5,985 nt of DNA from Sneathiella sp. (GTDB taxonomy: Bacteria > Pseudomonadota > Alphaproteobacteria > Sneathiellales > Sneathiellaceae). Shown in pieces: positions 1 to 5,985 of the stretch. The stretch's first letter is position 1; every line of letters begins with the position of its first letter. The notes beneath the pieces were generated by a model. The model searched no databases. It was not told the origin of the DNA and saw nothing but the letters and a program-made list of their open reading frames with translations. The DNA lies in the NCBI GenBank assembly GCA_002732675.1, contig NVRR01000203.1, forward strand, positions 1 through 5,985, read 5' to 3'. The position numbers were made by a program, and so were the translations under genes.

Positions 1-398
1 CGCGGGCCGCGAGGCCCGTCGGGTGTGATGACCGCAATCTCGCCGCGCTTTATCGCCTTCATCATTTGTTTAATGGCCGCGGAGGCACCCTTGGTGGCGG
101 ATCCGCGAATGCTGTCCTGCCCCCAATGCTTGATGGTCCGGGCGATAATCTCCCCGTCGCCATGATGGGAAATCATGACATTAACCTTTGACTTCTTTTG
201 GACAGAGATCGGCATCATCAAAAGTCGCCCATGCCAGAAAGCCAGAATAAACGGTTTGCCTTCCGACATCATCTTATGAGGGGCCTCGCCATTGACGATC
301 TGCCAACGGCTGGTGCGATAAACGAGCCAGATATACCCCGCTGCGATAAAACTAACCGCCGCTTTCGCCCCATCGCTTTTAAGAATTTTCTTGAACAC
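1..398 (-). CDS. DUF374 lysophospholipid acyltransferase-like protein, N-terminal part (C-terminus outside window)
   Basis: The first 132 codons of a protein whose C-terminus lies left of the window. It matches the DUF374 branch of the lysophospholipid acyltransferase superfamily. Residues about 14-27 form a hydrophobic stretch (AAVSFIAAGYIWLV) that probably anchors it in the inner membrane. FWHGR at 54-58 holds the acyltransferase-type histidine, SHHGDGEII lies at 77-85, RGSATKGASAA at 98-108, and TPDGPRGP at 125-132; all are family landmarks. Members are roughly 210-230 residues long, so about 60% is visible. The expected role is transfer of an acyl chain to a lipid acceptor in the membrane; the actual acceptor is unknown. 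The reading frame is closed upstream by TAA at 411-413, and no ATG precedes the conserved region, so the start must be GTG at 398 (chosen, giving MFKKILKSDG) or TTG at 404. It is divergent from the molybdoenzyme gene. Confidence 0.88.
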   Translation of the reverse strand, partial: MFKKILKSDGAKAAVSFIAAGYIWLVYRTSRWQIVNGEAPHKMMSEGKPFILAFWHGRLLMMPISVQKKSKVNVMISHHGDGEIIARTIKHWGQDSIRGSATKGASAAIKQMMKAIKRGEIAVITPDGPRGP

Positions 399-475
399 GC
401 TCAAAAATCTTTACTCTTACCTCTGGCTACCGAGGCGTAACGCCCCACGTCCACGCACCGATATATCTTGCCCGC

Positions 476-557
476 CCGCTCAATTCCAGCGGATTTGGCA
501 AAAAACCTGCCGTCTCAAATGCACAACGGCTGAATTCTGCGCCTTTTCTTCGAGGCG
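476..557. repeat. Three consecutive short inverted repeats
   Basis: Three perfect 5-bp inverted repeats follow one another: CCGCT 476-480 with AGCGG 488-492 (7-base loop), GCCGT 509-513 with ACGGC 526-530 (12-base loop), and CGCCT 540-544 with AGGCG 553-557 (8-base loop). The pairing was read directly from the sequence. Stems this short occur by chance, and no known riboswitch or RNA family was recognised, so any function is a guess. Confidence 0.35.
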
Positions 558-572
558 GGATTGCGGCGGCGG

Positions 573-603
573 TTAAAAATCACTACGCTTTAGGCCATAA
601 AAT
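573..603 (+). promoter_or_regulatory. Possible sigma-70-type promoter for the molybdoenzyme gene
   Basis: TAAAAT at 598-603 matches the TATAAT -10 consensus at five of six positions. The best upstream partner is TTAAAA at 573-578, four of six against TTGACA, with a long 19-base spacer. Transcription would start near 610 and leave a leader of about 35 bases. The region is AT-rich, which makes such matches easy to find by chance. Confidence 0.25.
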
Positions 604-644
604 GAAAAAATAATGTCTTGCCGCGTAAATATCAATGATCGGAC

Positions 645-2720
645 ATGTCCATGAATTCAGAAACCCCCATTAAAATTCGCTCGACTGCCTGTCCTCATGA
701 TTGCCCATCGACTTGTGCCCTGGAAGTAGAGAAATTGGGCAGCCAGAAAATTGGCCGTGTTCGCGGCGCGGCGGATCAGACTTACACGGCAGGAGTTATC
801 TGTGCCAAAGTCGCCCGCTATGCCGAGCGGACCCATCATCCGGATCGACTGATGCACCCGCTCCGTCGTGTCGGGGCCAAAGGCGCCGGGGAATGGGAGC
901 AGATTTCCTGGGATGACGCCCTCGATCACGTCGCAGATGAGTTCCTGAAGCGCGAAGCCAAATTCGGCGCAGAAACCATCTGGCCATATTATTATGCCGG
1001 GACCATGGGGCTTTTACAGCGTGACAACATCAATTGCCTCCGTCATGTGAAAAAATATTCGCGGCAGCATTCAACTATCTGCACAACATTGGCACACAGC
1101 GGCTATATGGCGGGCGTAGGCATCCTGCATGGGACGGATCCGCGGGAGATGGCAAAATCTGACCTCATCGTGCTTTGGGGCAGCAATGCCGTCCATACTC
1201 AGGTTAATGTCATGACCCATGTGACCCGTGCTCGCAAGGAACGCGGTGCCAAAATTGTCGTCATCGATCCCTACCGCAATGCAACAGCGTTGAGCAGTGA
1301 TATACATCTGATGCTTAAACCCGGAACCGACGGGGCTCTGGCTTGCGCAGTGATGCATATTCTGTTCGCCGAAGACTTGGTCGATCGCGACTATATGCAA
1401 AAATACACCAAGGGCGCGACCGAACTCGAAGAACATTTAAAGACGCGAGGGCCCGAATGGGCCGCAGAGATCACGGGCCTCAAAGTTGAAGAAATCTACG
1501 AATTCGCCAGATTGTTCGGTCAAACCAAAAAATCATATATACGACTAGGGTACGGGTTTTCCCGCAGCCGCAATGGCTCCGTCAATATGCATGCGGCCAG
1601 TTGTCTCGCAGCGGTTACTGGCGCCTGGCAATATGAGGGCGGCGGCGCGCTTTATAGCAATAGCGGTATCTATCATTGGGACAAGACCTTGATTGAAGGC
1701 ACCGACGTCACGGATCACTCCGTACGGATACTGGATCAATCGCGGATCGGACCAGTTCTGACCGGCGACAAACGTGATCTCGGCGATGGCCCGCCCGTCA
1801 CCGCGCTCCTGATCCAGAACACCAATCCCATGGATGTGGCACCGGATCTGGGCAAGGTTCATAAAGGCTTTGCCCGCGAAGATCTGTTTGTCTGCGTGCA
1901 TGAACAGTTCATGACGGAAACCGCGAAAATGGCAGATATCGTGCTGCCCGCCACGACATTTGTCGAGCATGACGATTTTTATCAGGGTGGCGGTCATAAT
2001 CATATCCAGATGGGCCGGAAAGTCATAGAGCCGTTGGGCGAGTGCCGCTCGAACCATGATGTCATCGTTGCACTTGCACAAAGGCTGGGAGCCGAGCATC
2101 CGGGATTGCAAATGCCTGCCATGGAGCTCATTGATGAAACCCTGAAGATATCGGGATGGCCAGACGCAAAAAGCCTTGAATTGACCCGCTGGCATGACTG
2201 CCAGATCCCGTTTGAAGAGGCCCATCATCTAAACGGCTTTGGCCATGCGGACAAAAAGTTTCACTTCACACCGGACTGGTCAAAGATCGGCCCCGATTAT
2301 GAAGGCATGCCAGCCCTTCCCGATCACTGGGATGTCATCCACAAGGCAGACGCCGCGCATCCCTTCAGGCTCGTCACCGCGCCAGCGCGAAACTTTCTCA
2401 ATACCTCCTTCACCGCGACGCCAACATCGTTAAAGCGTGAAAAACGGCCGACCGTGATGATCCATAGCGAAGATGCGGCCGCCATTAACACGGCAGAGGG
2501 CGACATTGTCCGCATGGGAAATGACCTGGGATCCCTGGTCATCCATGTCCAGATTTTCGATGGCCTGCTACCAGGTACCATCATCGTCGAGGGGATATGG
2601 CCCGGTAAATTCTTTATTGAGAAAGTCGGTATCAACCTGCTCATCAGTTCTGAGGCCGGTAAACCCGCAGGCGGCGCTATCTTTCATGATACGGCTGTCT
2701 GGATCCGGCCGGAAATGTAA
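645..2720 (+). CDS. Cytoplasmic molybdopterin (bis-MGD) oxidoreductase with [4Fe-4S] cluster, substrate unknown
   Basis: A complete 691-residue member of the DMSO reductase/formate dehydrogenase superfamily (COG0243 type). Four cysteines, C16, C20, C24 and C53 (CX3CX3CX28C), form the N-terminal [4Fe-4S] site, with K55 just after the last. C146, in RQHSTIC, is the likely molybdenum ligand, judged from its place relative to the Cys/Sec/Ser of relatives. Cofactor-binding stretches include LWGSNAVHTQ (177-186), VVIDPYRNATA (205-215) and the following KPGTDGAL. QNTNPM and ADIVLPATTFVEHDD follow in the central domain. The C-terminal molybdopterin dinucleotide-binding domain runs from about 574 to the end. 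There is no twin-arginine signal or membrane segment, so the enzyme should act in the cytoplasm. No electron-transfer or chaperone gene adjoins it. ATG at 645 is used here; ATG at 651 has GGA (641-643) at better spacing and is equally possible. The fold is certain, but the substrate cannot be named. Confidence 0.93.
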   Translation: MSMNSETPIKIRSTACPHDCPSTCALEVEKLGSQKIGRVRGAADQTYTAGVICAKVARYAERTHHPDRLMHPLRRVGAKGAGEWEQISWDDALDHVADEFLKREAKFGAETIWPYYYAGTMGLLQRDNINCLRHVKKYSRQHSTICTTLAHSGYMAGVGILHGTDPREMAKSDLIVLWGSNAVHTQVNVMTHVTRARKERGAKIVVIDPYRNATALSSDIHLMLKPGTDGALACAVMHILFAEDLVDRDYMQKYTKGATELEEHLKTRGPEWAAEITGLKVEEIYEFARLFGQTKKSYIRLGYGFSRSRNGSVNMHAASCLAAVTGAWQYEGGGALYSNSGIYHWDKTLIEGTDVTDHSVRILDQSRIGPVLTGDKRDLGDGPPVTALLIQNTNPMDVAPDLGKVHKGFAREDLFVCVHEQFMTETAKMADIVLPATTFVEHDDFYQGGGHNHIQMGRKVIEPLGECRSNHDVIVALAQRLGAEHPGLQMPAMELIDETLKISGWPDAKSLELTRWHDCQIPFEEAHHLNGFGHADKKFHFTPDWSKIGPDYEGMPALPDHWDVIHKADAAHPFRLVTAPARNFLNTSFTATPTSLKREKRPTVMIHSEDAAAINTAEGDIVRMGNDLGSLVIHVQIFDGLLPGTIIVEGIWPGKFFIEKVGINLLISSEAGKPAGGAIFHDTAVWIRPEM

Positions 2721-2857
2721 CCGTTATTGGCCATCCGGTTTCGGGCAAAAAAAACGCGCTATCCAGTAGCCCTCCCAAAGGACACTTTATAAGATTTTCA
2801 TCTTATCGTGGATACTTCTGTATGGGGAAGCGTATCGATTTCTGGGCAGGTTAGCCG
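2721..2857. other. Intergenic gap between converging genes
   Basis: This 137-base gap separates the ends of the molybdoenzyme gene (plus) and the DUF1489 gene (minus). An A8 run (2748-2755) lies near the molybdoenzyme end. On the minus strand this is a T-run, but no GC-rich stem immediately precedes it. No strong intrinsic terminator with a T-tract is visible for either direction, and there is no small gene. Confidence 0.6.
2789..2806. repeat. 7-bp perfect inverted repeat, possible weak bidirectional terminator
   Basis: ATAAGAT (2789-2795) and ATCTTAT (2800-2806) pair perfectly around a TTTC loop. Its place between two converging genes suits a transcription-end hairpin. The stem is almost all A-T pairs and neither side is followed by a T-run, so it would be weak. 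The structure is seen directly; the terminator role is inference. Confidence 0.4.
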
Positions 2858-3292
2858 TTAGAGCAGGCCCAGTGTGCGTAGCTCCGCGGCCATTTCTTCG
2901 GTGAGCTCGCCTTCACCCTCTGCGTCATCGGTCACATCCTGAACGATGTCTCGCAAATCACGCGGCGCATCTTCGTCTTCCAGATACCGCCAGCCCTGAT
3001 GTGGATTACGGGAGAAAAGTTCGGTTTCTATCAATTCCGGATCAAGGATCACGCCGCATTTCTCACCTTCGTGATCGAACAGGCGTTCAAGTGCTGTCAC
3101 CCGCTGACGCGCCGCAATATGCCCCCTGATAATCCAGAATACAGATCCGCCATCGAGAAGTTCTGCTTCACGGGTCGGGCGCAACTTTGCAACATGACAT
3201 AAATCACCGGCTATGAGCCGCCGTGATTGGCTTGAGCGCAGCTGATCGACGGTCGACGTGCCGATGCTGACAATGAGAAGATGTACTGACAT
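2858..3292 (-). CDS. DUF1489 family protein
   Basis: A complete 144-residue protein recognised as DUF1489, an uncharacterised family found mostly in Alphaproteobacteria. Family landmarks are the start MSVHLLIVSIG, HVAKLRPTREAELLDGGS (33-50), the following FWIIRGHIAARQR (52-64), VILDPELIETE (81-91) and HQGWRYL (98-104). The last 40 residues form a strongly acidic tail (DEDAPRDL followed by many D and E). It has no signal peptide or membrane segment and is probably a small soluble cytoplasmic protein of unknown function. ATG at 3292 was chosen because the family begins with this M-x-x-HL pattern. An in-frame TTG at 3310 is preceded by AGGGG at about 5 bases and would add six residues (MGYLSV). 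It lies 65 bases downstream of the HMG-CoA lyase gene on the same strand with no terminator between, so co-transcription is possible. Confidence 0.88.
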   Translation of the reverse strand: MSVHLLIVSIGTSTVDQLRSSQSRRLIAGDLCHVAKLRPTREAELLDGGSVFWIIRGHIAARQRVTALERLFDHEGEKCGVILDPELIETELFSRNPHQGWRYLEDEDAPRDLRDIVQDVTDDAEGEGELTEEMAAELRTLGLL

Positions 3293-3357
3293 AACACTTA
3301 GATACCCCAAATCACCCCTATTTGTCCAGCAATTGGGGAAAAATCATTTCAGATCAA

Positions 3358-4263
3358 CTAATTAAGCTTGTTTTTCAATGCCCGGGCGACGTTAGAAACC
3401 GGAATACGCCCCAAATGATCGGAAATAAACCATGCCGTTCTCACCAGCTCTTTCAGGTCAATGCCGCTCTCGATCCCCATCCCGTCGAGCATATATACCA
3501 CATCTTCCGTCGCCACGTTCCCCGTGGCGCCTGGTGCATAGGGACAGCCACCCAGTCCGGCAACGGAGCTATCAAGGCGGGTGATCCCCATTTCCAGTGC
3601 CGCATGGTAATTGGCCAGCGCCTGACCATAGGTATCATGGAAATGGACGCCGATGACCTCTATTGGAATAACGTCAGCCACGGCCTCAATGACCTGCTTC
3701 GTGCGGATTGGTGTGCCAACGCCAATGGTATCGGCGATGGAAATCTCGTAAGCGCCCATATCATAGAGTTTTTTTGACACATCGGCGACGGCAGCAGGCG
3801 TAATTTCCTCAGCAAACGGACTGCCAAGGGCGCAGGAAACGCTGGCGCGATAGGGAATGCCGTCTTTCTTCGCGGCGTCGGTTACGGGGATAAATCTTTC
3901 CAGACTCTCGGCAATGGAGCAATTGATATTCTTCTGGTTAAACATTTCCGATGCGGCACTGAAAATCTCGATTTCATCGGCCTTCGACGCCACCGCGCCT
4001 TCATATCCTTTCATGTTCGGGGTTAATACGGCGTAAGTAACGCCGCTGCGGCGCGTGAGTTTGGCCATCACATCCACCGTATCCGCCATCTGCGGAACCC
4101 ATTTTGGCGAAACATAACTTCCCGTCTCAACCGCCGTAACCCCGGCGTCAACGAGCCGTTCAATCAGCTCGACTTTTATGTCACATGGGACCAACTGCTT
4201 TTCATTTTGCAAGCCGTCGCGGGCACCAACTTCAAAAATGCGGACTTTGGATGGATAGGACAT
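3358..4263 (-). CDS. mvaB: Hydroxymethylglutaryl-CoA lyase
   Basis: A complete 301-residue HMG-CoA lyase (EC 4.1.3.4), a TIM-barrel enzyme that splits (S)-3-hydroxy-3-methylglutaryl-CoA into acetyl-CoA and acetoacetate, the last step of leucine breakdown. The catalytic set is complete and lines up with the human enzyme at a constant offset of 26 residues: R15-D16 in EVGARDGLQNE (human R41/D42), E46 (E72), H207 and H209 in VHFHDTYGQALAN (H233/H235, metal site), C240 (C266) and N249 (N275) in the family signature GLGGCPYAPGATGNVATED. VSPKWVPQMAD at 51-61 is also typical. The length fits bacterial members and there is no targeting extension. Its ATG overlaps the stop of the carboxylase gene by one base (TAATG), and it has a good AAGGA ribosome site inside that gene. 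Another common symbol for it in proteobacterial leucine operons is hmgL or liuE. Confidence 0.97.
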   Translation of the reverse strand: MSYPSKVRIFEVGARDGLQNEKQLVPCDIKVELIERLVDAGVTAVETGSYVSPKWVPQMADTVDVMAKLTRRSGVTYAVLTPNMKGYEGAVASKADEIEIFSAASEMFNQKNINCSIAESLERFIPVTDAAKKDGIPYRASVSCALGSPFAEEITPAAVADVSKKLYDMGAYEISIADTIGVGTPIRTKQVIEAVADVIPIEVIGVHFHDTYGQALANYHAALEMGITRLDSSVAGLGGCPYAPGATGNVATEDVVYMLDGMGIESGIDLKELVRTAWFISDHLGRIPVSNVARALKNKLN

Positions 4264-5985
4264 TAGTCTTCCTTTACGTCAAGTCGGACAAGGATGGCAC
4301 CGTCTTCCACCTGATCCCCGGTTTCAAAAAATATGTCCTCGACAGTGCCATCTGCGGCGGCTGTCAATGTATGCTCCATTTTCATCGCTTCCAGAACGAT
4401 CAGCGGATCGCCCTTGCGGACCTCAGCGCCGGGTTCGACGAAGACCTGGATGATTTTACCCGGCATCGGCGAGACAATTGACCCTGCCCCGGCATCTTCG
4501 CCGCTTCCTTCAAATTCATCCTGAACCAGAACAAATTCGACCTGGCGACCATTTGAGATAACCGTCACCTTGGACCCGTCGACCACAACTGCGGCCGACA
4601 ATTTATAACCGTCCAAAGTCGCCGACAGATCACCTGTGTCGCTAAGAACCCCTTTTGCGTCAATGCGTCCCGAGGGAAGATCCAGTTTAAAACTATCTTC
4701 CCCATAAAATACTGTAACCGGAACAATCTGGTCATTTATACTAAATATAAAGTCATCATGGCCAGTATCATTGAGGCGCCAGCCACGCGTCGTATTCCAC
4801 GGTGAATACGGATCAGACGACATTTTTGCGACCGCGTCGAGATTTGCCTCACGGACGATCAGGATATAAAGAACCGCCAGCGCGATATCCTGATCGCTTG
4901 CAACAGGGGGTTCCGGAACAAGATCATCCTTAAACCGATCAATAAAGCCGGTATCCAGATCCTTGGCCGCAAAAGCCGGATGGGCCGCAATCTTCGCCAG
5001 AAAATCCAGGTTCGTTGTCACCCCGGCAATTTGATACCCGCTAATCGCTGTTTGCAACTTGCGAAGGGCTGCATCCCGTGTCTCATCCCAGACAATCAGT
5101 TTGGCAATCATGGGATCGTAAAACGGGCTTACTGTATCCCCTTGCCGTACACCCGTATCAACACGCACCGTTGCATTGGTTTCGGGCGTTTTCAGGCGGA
5201 GCAGTTTGCCTGTGGCCGGAAGGAAATCGTTGGCCGGATCTTCGGCATAAAGGCGAACTTCAAACGCATGCCCCGATATCGCAAGGTCGGCCTGAGTGCA
5301 GGGAAGCGCGCCGCCCGCCGCAACTGTCAATTGCCAGTCAACAAGGTCTTGACCAGTTATCATTTCCGTCACTGGATGTTCCACTTGAAGGCGTGTATTC
5401 ATCTCCATGAAATAAAACGCATTTTCGTCCAAACCATTCGTAACATCGGCAATGAATTCGATGGTTCCGGCGCCCACATATCCAATGGCTTTCGTCGCCG
5501 CCACAGCGGCGTCCCCCATGGCTTTACGCATGGTGTCAGGCATATCCGGCGCGGGCGCTTCTTCGATTACCTTCTGATGCCGCCGTTGCAGCGAACAATC
5601 ACGCTCAAACAAATGAACGGCGTTACCATGACTATCGGCAAAAACCTGGATTTCAATATGGCGGGGTTTCGTGAGGTATTTTTCGATCAGAACGCGGCCA
5701 TCGCCGAAGGCCGACTGTCCCTCCCGGCTGGCAGAGGCCAATGCCGCCGAAAACGCCGCCGCGTTATCTACCTGACGCATGCCCTTACCGCCGCCACCGG
5801 CGACAGCCTTGATCAGCACCGGATAGCCAATTTTATCGGCCTCGCGGGCCAATATGTCAGGATCCTGGTCCTTGCCATGATATCCCGGTACGACGGGAAC
5901 CCCCGCCTCGACCATCAAGGCTTTCGCCGCATCCTTTAATCCCATGGCCCGAATGGCCGAGGCTGGCGGGCCGACGAAGACGATG
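4263..5985 (-). CDS. mccA: Methylcrotonyl-CoA carboxylase biotin-containing (alpha) subunit, N-terminus outside window
   Basis: Biotin carboxylase plus biotin carrier subunit of 3-methylcrotonyl-CoA carboxylase (EC 6.4.1.4), which uses ATP and bicarbonate to load CO2 on biotin for transfer to 3-methylcrotonyl-CoA by the partner subunit. The frame stays open to the right edge (FVGPPASAIRAMGLKDAA at the start), so the ATG at 5945 is internal. 573 codons are visible, and roughly 95-100 N-terminal residues are missing against the usual 660-670. Numbering from the edge, the glycine-rich ATP-grasp loop AGGGGKGM is at 62-69, ERDCSLQRRHQKVIEE at about 127-142, and EMNTRLQVEHPVTE at 194-207 with R198 as the expected catalytic arginine. 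SPWNTTRGWRLN is typical of the methylcrotonyl type rather than acetyl-CoA carboxylase AccC. The carrier domain has LEAMKMEH, with biotinyl lysine K535 (codon 4380-4382), 38 residues from the end. Coupling to HMG-CoA lyase supports this substrate over propionyl- or geranyl-CoA. Confidence 0.95.
   Translation of the reverse strand, partial: IVFVGPPASAIRAMGLKDAAKALMVEAGVPVVPGYHGKDQDPDILAREADKIGYPVLIKAVAGGGGKGMRQVDNAAAFSAALASASREGQSAFGDGRVLIEKYLTKPRHIEIQVFADSHGNAVHLFERDCSLQRRHQKVIEEAPAPDMPDTMRKAMGDAAVAATKAIGYVGAGTIEFIADVTNGLDENAFYFMEMNTRLQVEHPVTEMITGQDLVDWQLTVAAGGALPCTQADLAISGHAFEVRLYAEDPANDFLPATGKLLRLKTPETNATVRVDTGVRQGDTVSPFYDPMIAKLIVWDETRDAALRKLQTAISGYQIAGVTTNLDFLAKIAAHPAFAAKDLDTGFIDRFKDDLVPEPPVASDQDIALAVLYILIVREANLDAVAKMSSDPYSPWNTTRGWRLNDTGHDDFIFSINDQIVPVTVFYGEDSFKLDLPSGRIDAKGVLSDTGDLSATLDGYKLSAAVVVDGSKVTVISNGRQVEFVLVQDEFEGSGEDAGAGSIVSPMPGKIIQVFVEPGAEVRKGDPLIVLEAMKMEHTLTAAADGTVEDIFFETGDQVEDGAILVRLDVKED
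4270..4274 (-). promoter_or_regulatory. Shine-Dalgarno site of HMG-CoA lyase inside the carboxylase gene
   Basis: AAGGA lies six bases before the lyase ATG, within the last codons of the carboxylase gene. Together with the TAATG stop/start overlap it indicates that the lyase is translated from the same transcript, either by re-initiating ribosomes or by fresh loading. Confidence 0.8.

Larger units (their letters stand above)
399..644. promoter_or_regulatory. Divergent intergenic region between acyltransferase and molybdoenzyme genes
   Basis: About 245 bases separate the two divergent starts, so promoters for both genes should lie here. The short open frames in this stretch resemble no protein I know and have no clear ribosome binding site. 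The part next to the molybdoenzyme (about 573-640) is clearly richer in A and T than the surrounding coding sequence. On the acyltransferase side, an AGAGG-like purine run (about 420-424, minus strand) lies rather far from either candidate start codon. No operator for a known regulator could be recognised. Confidence 0.45.

Noticed and set aside
198..576. Two short plus-strand open frames (80 and 61 codons) upstream of the molybdoenzyme
   Set aside because: The first mostly overlaps the acyltransferase antisense; the second lies mainly in the intergenic region, lacks a ribosome site and has no recognisable domain.
441..644. Molybdenum-cofactor riboswitch upstream of the molybdoenzyme
   Set aside because: Only short unrelated stems are visible; I cannot recognise the conserved Moco RNA architecture, and that element is known mainly from other bacterial groups and other genes.
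1545..2228. 227-codon open frame on the minus strand
   Set aside because: Antisense to the central domain of the molybdoenzyme; no recognisable domain, and the plus-strand frame carries all the conserved motifs.
645..2720. Naming the molybdoenzyme as formate dehydrogenase (fdhF) or biotin sulfoxide reductase (bisC)
   Set aside because: The superfamily is certain, but the active-site stretch lacks clear hallmarks of either, so no symbol was given.
3322..3777. 151-codon open frame on the plus strand
   Set aside because: Antisense to HMG-CoA lyase, whose complete catalytic set shows which strand codes.
4980..5939. 319-codon open frame on the plus strand
   Set aside because: It is wholly antisense to the well-conserved carboxylase gene, its product resembles no known family and is rich in R, H and C as expected from a mirror frame. 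The minus-strand gene explains the region fully.
4263..5945. ATG at 5945 as the start of the carboxylase subunit
   Set aside because: The frame stays open upstream to the edge and encodes family-typical FVGPPASAIRA, so this methionine is internal and the gene is cut by the window.

Overview
The window looks like ordinary chromosome of an alphaproteobacterium with middling GC content. The best clues are a DUF1489 protein, a family found mostly in Alphaproteobacteria, a DUF374-type acyltransferase, and a leucine-degradation gene pair in the order usual for that class. I see no RNA gene, insertion sequence, CRISPR array, phage gene or plasmid gene. The genus cannot be read from the sequence.

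Layout: (1) 1-398, minus strand, is the N-terminal part of a DUF374 lysophospholipid acyltransferase-like protein whose C-terminus lies beyond the left edge. (2) 399-644 is a divergent intergenic region with several small inverted repeats and an AT-rich promoter-like stretch. (3) 645-2720, plus strand, is a complete 691-residue molybdopterin (bis-MGD) oxidoreductase with an N-terminal [4Fe-4S] cluster motif and no export signal. (4) 2721-2857 is a gap between converging genes with one weak hairpin. (5) 2858-3292, minus strand, encodes a DUF1489 protein. (6) 3358-4263, minus strand, is hydroxymethylglutaryl-CoA lyase. (7) 4263-5985, minus strand, is the biotin-carrying subunit of methylcrotonyl-CoA carboxylase, cut at its N-terminus by the right edge.

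Regions 6 and 7 form a translationally coupled unit (stop and start overlap as TAATG) for the last part of leucine breakdown. The carboxylase turns 3-methylcrotonyl-CoA into 3-methylglutaconyl-CoA, and after hydration to HMG-CoA the lyase gives acetyl-CoA and acetoacetate. The other carboxylase subunit, the hydratase and isovaleryl-CoA dehydrogenase would be expected upstream, beyond the right edge. The DUF1489 gene follows 65 bases downstream on the same strand and may be read through from this operon. The molybdoenzyme converges on this operon and is divergent from the acyltransferase, so it appears to be a single-gene unit. Its substrate is unknown and it is the most open question here. I found no convincing new multi-gene system.
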